A model generated the notes under the pieces. The model did not search any database. It was given only the letters and a program-made list of their open reading frames with translations, and was not told the DNA's origin. A stretch of DNA of 64,000 nt from Streptomyces cinerochromogenes (lineage in GTDB: Bacteria > Actinomycetota > Actinomycetes > Streptomycetales > Streptomycetaceae), in assembly GCF_014648635.1 (NCBI RefSeq), contig NZ_BMRM01000012.1, positions 186,001-250,000 of the forward strand. The letters are read 5' to 3'. Below, piece after piece: positions 17,281 to 25,921 of this stretch. A program made the position numbers and the translations under genes. Numbering within the stretch: position 1 is the first letter of the stretch; each line of letters opens with the position of its first letter.

Positions 17281-17307
17281 CGGGAACCCGCAGATGGGAC
17301 CGGGCGT
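17281..17307 (+). promoter_or_regulatory. Sigma-E-type ECF promoter of sigE
   Basis: GGGAACC (17281-17287), a 16-nt spacer, then CGTT (17304-17307) match the -35/-10 pattern described for mycobacterial SigE-like ECF factors. Transcription would start near 17314, leaving a ~145-nt leader before the sigE ATG. This predicts autoregulation. Confidence 0.65.
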
Positions 17308-17459
17308 TTAAAGGGAAGGGCCGGTGGTCGGAGACGCGACGGGGGGGGCGAGAGGTGGAGCAGGGCACCGAGCAACTGCTGACGCAGCGGCATGAGCCGT
17401 ATCAGCGTGTATCAAATTCTCGTAAAACCGCTTATCCGGAGCTAACGGGCGAGGTGGCT

Positions 17460-18245
17460 ATGGTAGGGGCTCCACTGGACACCACCAGAGCCGACAGGGG
17501 AGGTGCGGCTGCGCCCGGGGACCGGGGCGGAGTGCTGCGGCGCTTCCTCGGGTCGGCGGGCAGGCCGAAATCCGTGACCGACACCGCTGCTGACAGCCAC
17601 GCCGGCGGTCCCGCCGCAGGCGAGACCCAGACCGCGACCTTCGCCACCGACGCGGACGGGCAGGCGTGGACTCCGCCCACGTGGGACGAGATCGTCAGCA
17701 CGCACAGCGGCCGCGTCTACCGGCTCGCCTACCGTCTGACGGGCAACCAGCACGACGCCGAGGACCTCACCCAGGAGGTCTTCGTCCGCGTCTTCCGCTC
17801 CCTGTCCACGTACTCGCCGGGCACCTTCGAGGGCTGGCTGCACCGCATCACCACGAACCTCTTCCTGGACATGGTCCGGCGCAAGCAGCGCATCCGCTTC
17901 GACGCCCTCGGCGAGGACGCGGCCGAGCGCCTGCCCAGCCGCGAGCCCACCCCGCAACAGCTGTTCAACGACGCCCACTTCGACGCCGACGTCCAGCAGG
18001 CCCTCGACACCCTCGCGCCCGAGTTCCGCGCCGCCGTCGTCCTGTGCGACATCGAAGGACTGTCGTACGAGGAGATCGCCGCGACCCTCGGCGTGAAGCT
18101 CGGCACCGTCCGCTCCCGTATCCACCGCGGCCGGTCCCAGCTCCGCAAGGCCCTCGCGCACCGCTCCCCGGAGGCCCGCGCGGCCGAGCGGCGCTCCTTC
18201 CTGGCCCGGGTCCCCGCTCTGGGAGGAGGGGGCGCGACCGCGTGA
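17460..18245 (+). CDS. sigE: ECF RNA polymerase sigma factor SigE
   Basis: The start ATG 17460 (MVGAPLDTTRADRG) follows GGCGAGG. The 261-aa protein has a ~75-residue N-terminal extension. Sigma-70 region 2 follows (YRLAYRLTGNQHDAEDLTQEVFVRVFRS, WLHRITTNLFLDMVRRKQR), then a linker and region 4 (LDTLAPEFRAAVVLCDIEGLSYEEIA, VKLGTVRSRIHRGRSQLRK). It is orthologous in position and sequence to M. tuberculosis SigE (between Rv1220c and rseA). A GTGA overlap couples it to its anti-sigma factor. An ECF promoter upstream suggests positive autoregulation. Confidence 0.93.
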   Translation: MVGAPLDTTRADRGGAAAPGDRGGVLRRFLGSAGRPKSVTDTAADSHAGGPAAGETQTATFATDADGQAWTPPTWDEIVSTHSGRVYRLAYRLTGNQHDAEDLTQEVFVRVFRSLSTYSPGTFEGWLHRITTNLFLDMVRRKQRIRFDALGEDAAERLPSREPTPQQLFNDAHFDADVQQALDTLAPEFRAAVVLCDIEGLSYEEIAATLGVKLGTVRSRIHRGRSQLRKALAHRSPEARAAERRSFLARVPALGGGGATA

Positions 18246-19312
18246 GTGGATCTCGGCCGAAACCTGTCGAGGCACGCCTCGCAGAGCAGCACCTGGGAGA
18301 CCGGCTCTCCGCCCTGGTGGACGGAGAGCTGGGTCATGAGACGCGTGAGCGTGTCCTCGCGCACCTGGCCACCTGCGCCCGGTGCAAGGCGGAGGCGGAC
18401 GCCCAGCGCGCACTGAAGAACGTCTTCGCGGAGGCGGCCCCGCCGTCGCCCTCGGCGAGCTTCCTGGCCCGCCTCCAGGGCCTCCCCGGGGGAGGTGACC
18501 TGGACGGCGGCGGCACGCCGTCGCCCGGGGGCGGACTCCTCGGCGCCGGACCCGCCGGATCCTCCGGACCGTCGGGATCCTCCGGACCCTCCGGGGCGTT
18601 CGGGGTGAGGCGCGGCGAGCGACTCCCGTTCGGGTACGCCGCCGCCCGCGCCCACGGCTTCGCCCCGGCCGGTGCGGACCGTCCGGCGGCCCCGGAGGAC
18701 CGCGGCTTCCGCATCCACCCCGTCGGCCGCCCGGACGACGGCCGCCCTGGCTCGCGCGGGCTGCGCTTCGCGTTCGCCGCCGCCGGTGCGGTGTCGCTGG
18801 CCGCGGTCGCCCTCGGCGGCGTGACCACCGCCATCCCCGGCGACCTGACCACCGACGCCCGGGGCGGCTCCGGCGCGGGCAGCAATGTGACCCCGGTCCG
18901 CTCGGCGGGCACCGGCTCCGGCGGGGGCGCGGCCACGCCGGACAGCCAGCGCCGCCGCCCGGTGGGACCTCTGCTGGCCCAGGGCGGCATGCTCGCCGGC
19001 CCGGCCCCGGTGGCACCGACCAGCCTGTCCGCGCCGCTGCTGCCCGGGGTGCCGGACCCCGCCGCCGGGCAGGGCCGCACCGAGGCGGTGCGCGGCCTGA
19101 CGGCGCCGCTGCTGGCCGGTGCGGCGGCCGTCTCCCCGCTGATACGCCGGCTGGACGAGGCCGTGCCCCTTCCGCTCACCGACTGGTCCACCACCCCCGG
19201 AGTCGCCGGCTCCGGTCTGCTGTCCGCCCTCGTCCCCGACACCACGCCCGGCACCGCCCCCGCTCCCTCCGCCTCGCCGGCCGCTCCCGCCGCGCCCCGG
19301 CCGTCGCCCTGA
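18242..19312 (+). CDS. rseA: Zinc anti-sigma factor RseA type with long periplasmic tail
   Basis: GTG at 18242 overlaps the sigE stop. Residues ~20-60 contain the ZAS signature HLATCARC (HxxxCxxC) within LSALVDGELGHETRERVLAHL, which binds the sigma factor in the cytoplasm. One transmembrane helix (LRFAFAAAGAVSLAAVALGG) lies near residue ~180, and the ~170-residue C-terminal part is a low-complexity extracytoplasmic tail ending Ala/Pro-rich. At 356 aa it is much longer than mycobacterial RseA. It probably sequesters SigE until envelope stress or redox change releases it; in mycobacteria RseA is removed by regulated proteolysis. Confidence 0.88.
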   Translation: MSGSRPKPVEARLAEQHLGDRLSALVDGELGHETRERVLAHLATCARCKAEADAQRALKNVFAEAAPPSPSASFLARLQGLPGGGDLDGGGTPSPGGGLLGAGPAGSSGPSGSSGPSGAFGVRRGERLPFGYAAARAHGFAPAGADRPAAPEDRGFRIHPVGRPDDGRPGSRGLRFAFAAAGAVSLAAVALGGVTTAIPGDLTTDARGGSGAGSNVTPVRSAGTGSGGGAATPDSQRRRPVGPLLAQGGMLAGPAPVAPTSLSAPLLPGVPDPAAGQGRTEAVRGLTAPLLAGAAAVSPLIRRLDEAVPLPLTDWSTTPGVAGSGLLSALVPDTTPGTAPAPSASPAAPAAPRPSP

Positions 19313-19443
19313 CCGGTCACTGCGCCACGGCCCGCGAACCTGGTTGAATCCTGGGAGGCCGTGCCCGCGGCGACGACCCGGGGCGGCAGTCGATGTTCCA
19401 TGACCGCCGCAGCGCGCGGTCGCGGCCCAGCCGTGGGGAGAGC

Positions 19444-21288
19444 ATGAACGAGGGGAACCGTGTCCCGCCGGTGGACGGACCGGAGGGAGCGGCGGGAGCG
19501 GCACCGGCCGACCGGACCGCGGGCGTGGCGGGCGCCGAGGGCGACTTCGAACTGGCCAAGCCCACGCCGGTTCCGGTGCCACCGGCCGACGGCGCCGCGG
19601 GCGGGACGCCCGTGGCGGACGAGTCACCTGCGGCGGTCGGGACGCCCGCGGTGGACGAGTCAGCTGCGGCGGTCGGGACGCCCGCAAGTGCTGGGGAGAC
19701 CCCGGCGGCCGGGGACACGGCTTGGACGGCGTCCGCCGAGCGGCCCAGGCCGCTGCACGACCCCGACCCGTACAGCACCCCGCCGTACGGCGAACCCGGC
19801 CCCTGGGCACCCGCGCCCCCGGTGCAGCACCCGGCGGCCACCCCGGCGCACGGCACGGCCGCACCGGCGCCCGCGGGCCCGCCGACACCCGTGCCGACGG
19901 CACCCGCACCCATGCCGACGGCACCCGCGCCCGGGCCCACGGTCCCCGCCCAGGCCCCGGCGCCCCACGTACCCGGGGCCGTGGTTCCCGCACCCGTACC
20001 CTCACCCGCACCCACGGTCGCCGCGCCGGGCGCCCCGGCCGGTGACTCCGGGCCGCGGGCCGCCGATCCCTGGGGGCGCTACGACCCCTGGGCCGCCGGT
20101 TCCGCCACGGAGCAGGCGCTGGCCCGGGAGCCGCTGCAGCAGACCGGTGAGGGCGTGCGGACGGAGCAGCAGCGCAAGAAGAGCGCGCGGCGGATCCTGC
20201 TCGCGTGGACCCTGGTCGTCGCCGTGGTCGCCGCGGGCATCGGCGGAGCCGTCGGCGCCTATGTGGAGCGCGAGGGCCTCGGCGACGACGTACGGTTGCC
20301 GCAGGCCGGGAGCGTGCCGGCCGGGCGGGCGCCGGACAGCGTGGCCGGGATCGCCGCCCGTGCCCTGCCCAGCGTGGTCACACTGCACGTCAGAGGGGCC
20401 GACGAGGCGGGCACCGGCACCGGCTTCGTGCTCGACGCCGAGGGGCACATCCTCACCAACAACCACGTGGTCGAGCCCGCCGGGTCGGGCGGCGAGATAT
20501 CCGTGACCTTCAGCAGCGGCGACACCGTCAAGGCGAAGGTCGTCGGCCGGGACAGCGGCTACGACCTCGCCGTGGTCCAGGTGCACGGCGTCCACGGCCT
20601 CACCCCGCTGCCGCTCGGCAACTCTGACGACGTCAGGGTCGGCGACCCGGTCGTGGCCATCGGCGCCCCCTTCGACCTCGCCAACACGGTCACCTCCGGC
20701 ATCATCAGCGCCAAGGAGCGGCCCATCACGGCCGGCGGGGAGAAGAGCGACGGCAGCGACGTGTCGTACGTCGACGCCCTCCAGACCGACGCCCCCATCA
20801 ACCCGGGCAACTCCGGCGGTCCGCTGCTCGACTCCCGGGCCCAGGTCATCGGCATCAACTCCGCCATCCGCTCGGCCGGCAGCGGCACCGACTCCGACGG
20901 CGGCCAGGCCGGTTCCATCGGCCTCGGCTTCGCCATACCCGTCAACCAGGCCAGACGCGTCGCCGAGGAGCTGATCAACGACGGCCGCGCCACCCACCCG
21001 GTGATCGGCGTCACCCTCGACATGGGCTACACCGGCGACGGCGCCCGGATCGACAGCAAGAGCGCGGGCGGCGGCCCCGCCGTCCTCAGGGGCGGCCCCG
21101 GCGAGCGGGCCGGTCTCAAGGCGGGCGACGTCATCAGGGAGGTCGGCGGGGAGCGCGTCCACACCGGCGAGGAACTGATCGTCAAGATCCGCGCGCACCG
21201 GCCCGGCGACCGGCTGCGGCTGACGGTCGACCGCGACGGAACCGAGCGGGAGGTGTCACTCGTGCTGGGCGCCTCGGAGCAGAACTGA
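19444..21288 (+). CDS. htrA: HtrA-family membrane-anchored serine protease with PDZ domain
   Basis: The start at ATG 19444 is preceded by GGGGAG. The first ~240 residues are a Pro/Ala-rich cytoplasmic tail; one transmembrane helix follows (ILLAWTLVVAVVAAGIGGAV). The trypsin-like domain has His341 (LTNNHVVE), Asp374 (GYDLAVV) and Ser457 (INPGNSGGPLL). The PDZ domain follows (GPGERAGLKAGDVIREVGGERV). Length is 614 aa. The order sigE-rseA-htrA-tatB is that of mycobacteria, where HtrA controls extracytoplasmic protein quality downstream of SigE. Confidence 0.93.
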   Translation: MNEGNRVPPVDGPEGAAGAAPADRTAGVAGAEGDFELAKPTPVPVPPADGAAGGTPVADESPAAVGTPAVDESAAAVGTPASAGETPAAGDTAWTASAERPRPLHDPDPYSTPPYGEPGPWAPAPPVQHPAATPAHGTAAPAPAGPPTPVPTAPAPMPTAPAPGPTVPAQAPAPHVPGAVVPAPVPSPAPTVAAPGAPAGDSGPRAADPWGRYDPWAAGSATEQALAREPLQQTGEGVRTEQQRKKSARRILLAWTLVVAVVAAGIGGAVGAYVEREGLGDDVRLPQAGSVPAGRAPDSVAGIAARALPSVVTLHVRGADEAGTGTGFVLDAEGHILTNNHVVEPAGSGGEISVTFSSGDTVKAKVVGRDSGYDLAVVQVHGVHGLTPLPLGNSDDVRVGDPVVAIGAPFDLANTVTSGIISAKERPITAGGEKSDGSDVSYVDALQTDAPINPGNSGGPLLDSRAQVIGINSAIRSAGSGTDSDGGQAGSIGLGFAIPVNQARRVAEELINDGRATHPVIGVTLDMGYTGDGARIDSKSAGGGPAVLRGGPGERAGLKAGDVIREVGGERVHTGEELIVKIRAHRPGDRLRLTVDRDGTEREVSLVLGASEQN

Positions 21289-21372
21289 CACAAGTCTCAC
21301 CTCGGGACGGTACCGGTCGGACAGGAACGCCGGGTACCGTTGAGCGACCGAGGACATCGCAAGGAGCGTCAG

Positions 21373-21828
21373 GTGTTCAATGACATAGGGCCACTGGAGC
21401 TGGTGACCATCATCGTGCTCGCCGTGCTCGTCTTCGGTCCGGACAAGCTCCCCAAGGTCATCCAGGACGTGATGCGCACGATCCGGAAGATCCGCGAGTT
21501 CTCGGAGAGTGCGAAGCAGGACATTCGCAACGAACTGGGTCCCGAGTTCAAGGACTTCGAGTTCGAGGACCTCAACCCCAAGGCGTTCATCCGCAAGCAG
21601 CTGGACAACGACGACCTGGGGCTGAAGGAGATCCGCAACGGATTCGACCTGAAGAAGGAGATGGCCGAGGTCACGGACGCGGTCCACGGCCGCGACGGTA
21701 GCGCGTCCTCCTCGCCCTCCTCCTCGACCTCCTCCTCGCCCTCCGGCGGCGGGCGCGTCGACATGACCAAGAAGCCCGAGACGCCGGGCGACGACGACCG
21801 CCCGCCCTTCGACGCGGACGCGACATAG
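21373..21828 (+). CDS. tatB: Sec-independent (Tat) translocase subunit TatB
   Basis: GTG 21373 has AAGGAG 6 nt upstream. The 151-aa protein starts FNDIGPLELVTIIVLAVLVFGPDKLPKVI: an N-terminal transmembrane helix, the FGPxKLP hinge and a long amphipathic helix, typical of actinobacterial TatB. A charged region and a Ser-rich disordered tail (SASSSPSSSTSSSPSGGG) follow. It acts with TatA/TatC elsewhere to export folded RR-signal proteins. Confidence 0.93.
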   Translation: MFNDIGPLELVTIIVLAVLVFGPDKLPKVIQDVMRTIRKIREFSESAKQDIRNELGPEFKDFEFEDLNPKAFIRKQLDNDDLGLKEIRNGFDLKKEMAEVTDAVHGRDGSASSSPSSSTSSSPSGGGRVDMTKKPETPGDDDRPPFDADAT

Positions 21829-22076
21829 GCGCTCCCGACGGCGCCCCTCCCCGCCGACACGCGCGCGGGCGCACGCCGCGCACGTGACGCGTTTCATACC
21901 GTGCGCCGGTCGCGTACGGCCTGAACGGGCCGTTCGCGCGACCCACGCATCCAGCACCTGCCCTGCCGCTCTCAGCGGTGTGGATATGCTGCCGAGTTGT
22001 TGTGCGGACCGGACGCGTACGCCCGAAGGGGGGCGGGCCACCCCGGTCCGACGAGAGCGAGGAGGCGTCCGGGCAG

Positions 22077-22742
22077 ATGGAGACGACGAGTCGGGTGGGC
22101 GCGCAGGCGCCGGCCGCGGAGGGCGGACAGCAACTCCCCTCCGTCCGGCGTACGGTCGACGGCTACCTGCGGGCGCCCTTCCCCTGGTACGGGCTCGACG
22201 AGGCGTTCACAGGGCCGCGCTGGCTGATGCAGGTCGGCACGGCGGCCGACGGCGCCGTCGAGCACGGGTCGATCGGGCACGGTGACGAGCCGTCGGTGCG
22301 GGTCGAGTCCGGCGCCGCCGGTGAGCCGCGGGAGAAGTTCGCGGTCGTGGTGACCGTCGCCGCGCAGCCGTCCCGGCGCAGCGCCGACGGCACGGGACTG
22401 CTGGAGGCGACCTCGGTGTCCTCGGCGGCATGGCTGGCCGGGGTCGGGCTGCTGTCGTTCACCTGGCCCGGCCAGATGGACCACAGCCTGCGGGACGACT
22501 GGCTGGAGCAGCAGACCGAGACGGCGTGGGCGCTCGCCGACGATCTCGACGGCCCGGAGTGGACCCGGCTGTCCCTCCCCGTCGACGGGGTCGCGGCATC
22601 CTTCCACTACCGGGAGTCCGAGTACGGCTGGGTGCTGGCCGGCACGACCGAGGCGGGCGTGCACCTGGGCGCGTACGGGCGGGGGATGAGCGCGTACGGG
22701 CTCGGCTTCGCCGCGGTCAAGGACATCGCCGCGTACGCCTAG
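22077..22742 (+). CDS. Conserved streptomycete protein of unknown function
   Basis: The 221-aa soluble protein starts at ATG 22077, ~11 nt after AGGAGG. It has no signal peptide, transmembrane segment or recognised motif. The sequence is rich in Trp/Gly beta-type segments (TRLSLPVDGVAASFHYRESEYGWVLAGTTEAGVHL, broken here by short loops). GC and codon use are like the core genes. It sits between tatB and the accessory insert and is followed by a terminator. Confidence 0.75.
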   Translation: METTSRVGAQAPAAEGGQQLPSVRRTVDGYLRAPFPWYGLDEAFTGPRWLMQVGTAADGAVEHGSIGHGDEPSVRVESGAAGEPREKFAVVVTVAAQPSRRSADGTGLLEATSVSSAAWLAGVGLLSFTWPGQMDHSLRDDWLEQQTETAWALADDLDGPEWTRLSLPVDGVAASFHYRESEYGWVLAGTTEAGVHLGAYGRGMSAYGLGFAAVKDIAAYA

Positions 22743-22743
22743 C

Positions 22744-22765
22744 CGGCGGCCTCAGAGGGCCGCCG
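22744..22765. terminator. Hairpin between convergent genes 22742 and 22792
   Basis: CGGCGGCC (22744-22751) and GGCCGCCG (22758-22765), 6-nt loop, directly after the plus-strand stop. Confidence 0.65.
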
Positions 22766-22791
22766 CGGCTGTGCGGCGGTCCGGGGTCGGC

Positions 22792-25284
22792 CTACTGACG
22801 GACCATGAATTGCCAGAGCGTTGTGGCCGCCACCAGCTGGGTGAGGAGCCAGCCGAAGAGCACGGCGGCGCCCCGGACCCGATAGATGGACACCAGCAAC
22901 GCCAGACGCCCGTGCGCGTATTGCTGGTCCTGGTCGAACGTCGAGGTGTCCATCCACATACCGGTGCCCGTCAGGATGACGGCCATGAACAGGGAGTAGA
23001 GCAGCAGTTCCCGGAAGCTCCCACCGATGAAGATGTCGAGCAGCACAGCCAGACATGCGGGCACGGCATAGGCAATCACCAGGCTCCATGCCCTGAGCGG
23101 GCTGAGGCGGCCGGGGAGCAGGCGCCAGAGCGCGCCGAGGACGAAACCGGCAGCGGCCCACGCCGCCTGGTAGGTGAAGAACTTCACGATGAGCTCAGGA
23201 ATCGCGGTGGGCTCATGGCTGAGTCTCATGACGTTCCAGATGTTCCGCAGCTCCAGCCATAGCAGGCCGACGCTGGCCGGGATTCCCAGCCACAAGGCCG
23301 GACGCACGGCGTGTACACCGTTGTCCCACCAATGACCTTCCGGCCCCCAGGCCAGGGCGATGTCCATGACGGAGATGTTCTCCGGGGGCGGATTCGTCTT
23401 GCCGCATCCGGCCACCATCCAGTGCCGCAAGTCCCGCTGATGCGCCGCCAGCTGATCCAAGGTCATGCTCGCGGAGCGCCCCTGGTCGATCAGGCGCGTC
23501 TGCTGGTCGAGATTCTGGAACTCGTGAGCCTTTACCCTCATTTCATGGCGCCGCTTTCCGCTTCTCAGCCTCTTCCGTCGAAAACAGTCGCCGACTCGGC
23601 TCAGTACCGACCACCGTCGTCCTGCGGCAACAACCGCGAACAGTGAGCCGATGTTCAGGAGAATCCAGATCGGGTACTGACCGGCGTTCCCGGTGAATGC
23701 AGCGCCCTGTAGCCCTGCGGTGAAAGCGAACACCGCCGCCGTGAGTATCACGTCGGGTCCTTCCGGGCCCAAAGCGGATTTCTCATGCTTGGCGTCAGAT
23801 TCCTGGCGCGTCTTGATGCGGAAATGCAGGAGAGCCAGGAGCGCGATGCCTGTCAAGATCCAGCTGTAGGAGAAGATGAAGGTCAGGTGAGTGAACGAGA
23901 ACCCCGAGAGGTAGTCACTGATGTATTTTCCGTGTCCTTGTCCGGCGCTTTCACCGATTGGCCAGGAAGCCCTGGCCCACTGTCTTTCTTGTACCCACCA
24001 GAAACATCCGAGCAGGCCGCCGGCGACCACTCCGAGCAGTACGGATACCACGGCGACACAGAGAACCGGCGCCCTGTCCCACCTGCCGGTCCAGGAGGCG
24101 GGCACCAGTTGCCCCTCACGCGCGAAGCGCCATGCCCAGGCGGTCATGGCCGCAAGCCACAACCACACGATCGCAAGGCCCACGACCACGTAGCCGATCT
24201 TGCCGGAGACGCTCGGCTCCCCCTTCGACACCAGGTTCGGCGGCAGGGAGAACACTTCGGGCGCCAGGACCACGAGCAGTCCCACTGCCGCCACGGTGAG
24301 CGTCGCACCTTTCACGGCCCGGGCCTGAAGAGGCGCGCCACCGAGCCAGGGTTGGGCGACAAGGGTCATGGCCAGGCCGGCGGGGATCCAGATGAAAGCG
24401 TTCCAGGGTGGACCGATAGGTTTTTCCTGGGCCCTGATCAGAAGCAGCGTCACGGCGAACGACCCGCTGAGCACAGCCCACTGCAGCACGGCCCGCACGA
24501 CGCTGTCTTTGCGACCGTCGGCCCCGGAGGACGGGTGCGCCTGCCGTCCGCGCAGTGCTGCCAGTGCGATCACGAGGGAAGCGCACACCCACCAGGCTGC
24601 GACGCCGACCTTGCTCCAGAACGACTGGCCGTAGCTCAGGAGCCACCAGCGTTTCCACGGAAGGCGGAACCGGAAGCTGACCTCGCTGGGCGAGACCCCT
24701 TTCCATTGGGGCGCATCAGTAAGTGAGGCAGATTTCGACGCGCGAACAAGCTTCAAGCCGCCCAAATCCGCCTCGACATCCCAGAGGGAGCTCCTCAGCG
24801 TCATCGAATTAAGGGAGGCGTTCCAGGTGTGGCCTGGCTTCGATTCGATCGACCACGGGCCGAGCCGGATGGGCCCGTAATTACTGATCAATGCGAAACA
24901 GTCGTAGCTCACCCGCACGTCGTCGCCCTGGCCGTTCACCTTCGGGCCGTCGATGCGCCACTCCGTTTTGTGGGAGGTTTTATCCCCGCCTCGCAGCAGA
25001 CAGCGCATGGCCTGAAGGTATTCCTTGGAGTTCTCGTCGTAGCGTAGCTTCTTGGCTTGGGGCCACTCAACCCCAGGGATCTCGACCGTCATGACCGAGT
25101 GGATCTCGACGTAGTTACCGTCATGCTGGTCGAAATGGATCGCGGCATGCACGTGGCTGCTTGCGAGCTGCCTTTCCTCGCATTTACTGCTATCGTTCTG
25201 ATGCGCCTCCGCAGACGGGCATCCCCACCACATCGCGGCCGCAATAATCAGTGGCAGAAGCCGCCACCACCGGATACCCTTCAT
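22792..25284 (-). CDS. Large polytopic membrane protein, DUF6185-like
   Basis: The 830-aa protein starts MKGIRWWRLLPLIIAAAMWWG, a signal or anchor segment. A ~190-residue Cys-containing extracytoplasmic domain follows (Cys in GCPSAEA, KCEERQL, MRCLLR, YDCFAL). A membrane core of roughly ten or more helices comes next, interrupted near residues 570-680 by a basic, helical, non-membrane segment (RRKRLRSGKRRHEMRVKAHEF...). More helices lead to the C-terminus. I recognise it only as resembling the streptomycete DUF6185 family; no enzymatic motif is visible. Codon use is less GC-biased than the flanks (many AAG/GAA/AAT/TTC-poor codons). It interrupts an otherwise conserved tatB-to-mrp interval, suggesting horizontal acquisition. 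Confidence 0.72.
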   Translation of the reverse strand: MKGIRWWRLLPLIIAAAMWWGCPSAEAHQNDSSKCEERQLASSHVHAAIHFDQHDGNYVEIHSVMTVEIPGVEWPQAKKLRYDENSKEYLQAMRCLLRGGDKTSHKTEWRIDGPKVNGQGDDVRVSYDCFALISNYGPIRLGPWSIESKPGHTWNASLNSMTLRSSLWDVEADLGGLKLVRASKSASLTDAPQWKGVSPSEVSFRFRLPWKRWWLLSYGQSFWSKVGVAAWWVCASLVIALAALRGRQAHPSSGADGRKDSVVRAVLQWAVLSGSFAVTLLLIRAQEKPIGPPWNAFIWIPAGLAMTLVAQPWLGGAPLQARAVKGATLTVAAVGLLVVLAPEVFSLPPNLVSKGEPSVSGKIGYVVVGLAIVWLWLAAMTAWAWRFAREGQLVPASWTGRWDRAPVLCVAVVSVLLGVVAGGLLGCFWWVQERQWARASWPIGESAGQGHGKYISDYLSGFSFTHLTFIFSYSWILTGIALLALLHFRIKTRQESDAKHEKSALGPEGPDVILTAAVFAFTAGLQGAAFTGNAGQYPIWILLNIGSLFAVVAAGRRWSVLSRVGDCFRRKRLRSGKRRHEMRVKAHEFQNLDQQTRLIDQGRSASMTLDQLAAHQRDLRHWMVAGCGKTNPPPENISVMDIALAWGPEGHWWDNGVHAVRPALWLGIPASVGLLWLELRNIWNVMRLSHEPTAIPELIVKFFTYQAAWAAAGFVLGALWRLLPGRLSPLRAWSLVIAYAVPACLAVLLDIFIGGSFRELLLYSLFMAVILTGTGMWMDTSTFDQDQQYAHGRLALLVSIYRVRGAAVLFGWLLTQLVAATTLWQFMVRQ

Positions 25285-25399
25285 CGCCCCGACACCTCCT
25301 CCTGGAGGAATTTATATGCTCTCGCTGCGTGATGCTTCCGGACACGCGGAGGCGAGTTGCGGGAAAAAAGTCGGTGGCTGATAATTGAATCCGATGACC

Positions 25400-25413
25400 G
25401 TCAACTAATTGAC
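25400..25413. promoter_or_regulatory. Palindrome GTCAA-CTAA-TTGAC in front of the 140-aa unknown gene
   Basis: The 14-bp inverted repeat directly abuts the GGAGGG ribosome site of the gene starting at 25423, within the AT-rich 138-bp divergent promoter region 25285-25422. A repressor site or RNA-level control element is possible. Confidence 0.4.
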
Positions 25414-25422
25414 GGAGGGATT

Positions 25423-25845
25423 ATGCCCGACATAAACGTTTCCGCTCCGAGGTCCCCGCTTCCCCGCTTCGAGGAAGCCGAAGGGCTGGGCCCCCAGGAC
25501 GCGGAGTTCGTCCGGGACCTGGTGGAGGTGCTGGCCAGGCACGGGAATCTCGACCGCTTCGGCCTGTGTCTGCTGCACGACCACTTCCCGCTCGCCGCCG
25601 ACGAGGTGCTGGTGGAGACGAACGACCCCGCCGCCCGCACCCTCCAGGTCCACGTGGAGAAAGCGGACCGGACCGGGCACGCCAAGGCGTCGCAGTGGCG
25701 GTTCGTGCCCCATGCCGACCGGGAGCCGGGCGGCGGGCCCGCGGGAGGCGCCTACCAGGAGATCCTGCTGTGCACGAAGCTCGACCTCTGCCCGGGGCGC
25801 GCGGACGCGAACGACGGCCGTCGAACACGGCGAGACGACCGTTGA
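25423..25845 (+). CDS. Unknown 140-aa soluble protein of the accessory insert
   Basis: ATG 25423 follows GACGGAGGGATT, a strong ribosome site. The product has a conserved-looking core, RHGNLDRFGLCLLHDHFPL, VLVETNDPAARTLQV and QWRF, and a C-terminal pair of Cys (LLCTKLDLCPG). There are no membrane segments. A His-x-His next to Cys (CLLHDHF) could be a metal site, but this is speculative. It is transcribed divergently from the DUF6185-like membrane protein. The last codons contain a short duplicated motif (GAACACGGCGA twice). Function not recognised. Confidence 0.65.
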   Translation: MPDINVSAPRSPLPRFEEAEGLGPQDAEFVRDLVEVLARHGNLDRFGLCLLHDHFPLAADEVLVETNDPAARTLQVHVEKADRTGHAKASQWRFVPHADREPGGGPAGGAYQEILLCTKLDLCPGRADANDGRRTRRDDR

Positions 25846-25855
25846 ACACGGCGAA

Positions 25856-25884
25856 GGGGCGCCGTCGGCGAAGGACGGCGCCCC
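25856..25884. terminator. Bidirectional terminator before mrp
   Basis: GGGGCGCCGTC (25856-25866) and GACGGCGCCCC (25874-25884): an 11-bp perfect stem with a 7-nt loop, between two convergent stops. Confidence 0.8.
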
Positions 25885-25921
25885 TGTGACGCAGGGCCGG
25901 AAGCCGGCCCGGCGCCTGTGC

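Noticed and set aside
17729..20011. A 760-codon minus-strand frame opposite sigE-rseA-htrA
   Set aside because: The opposite strand carries clearly conserved sigma, anti-sigma and protease genes.
22792..25850. A prophage or integrated plasmid remnant
   Set aside because: No integrase, recombinase, tRNA attachment site or phage structural gene is visible; only base composition and interrupted synteny suggest transfer.
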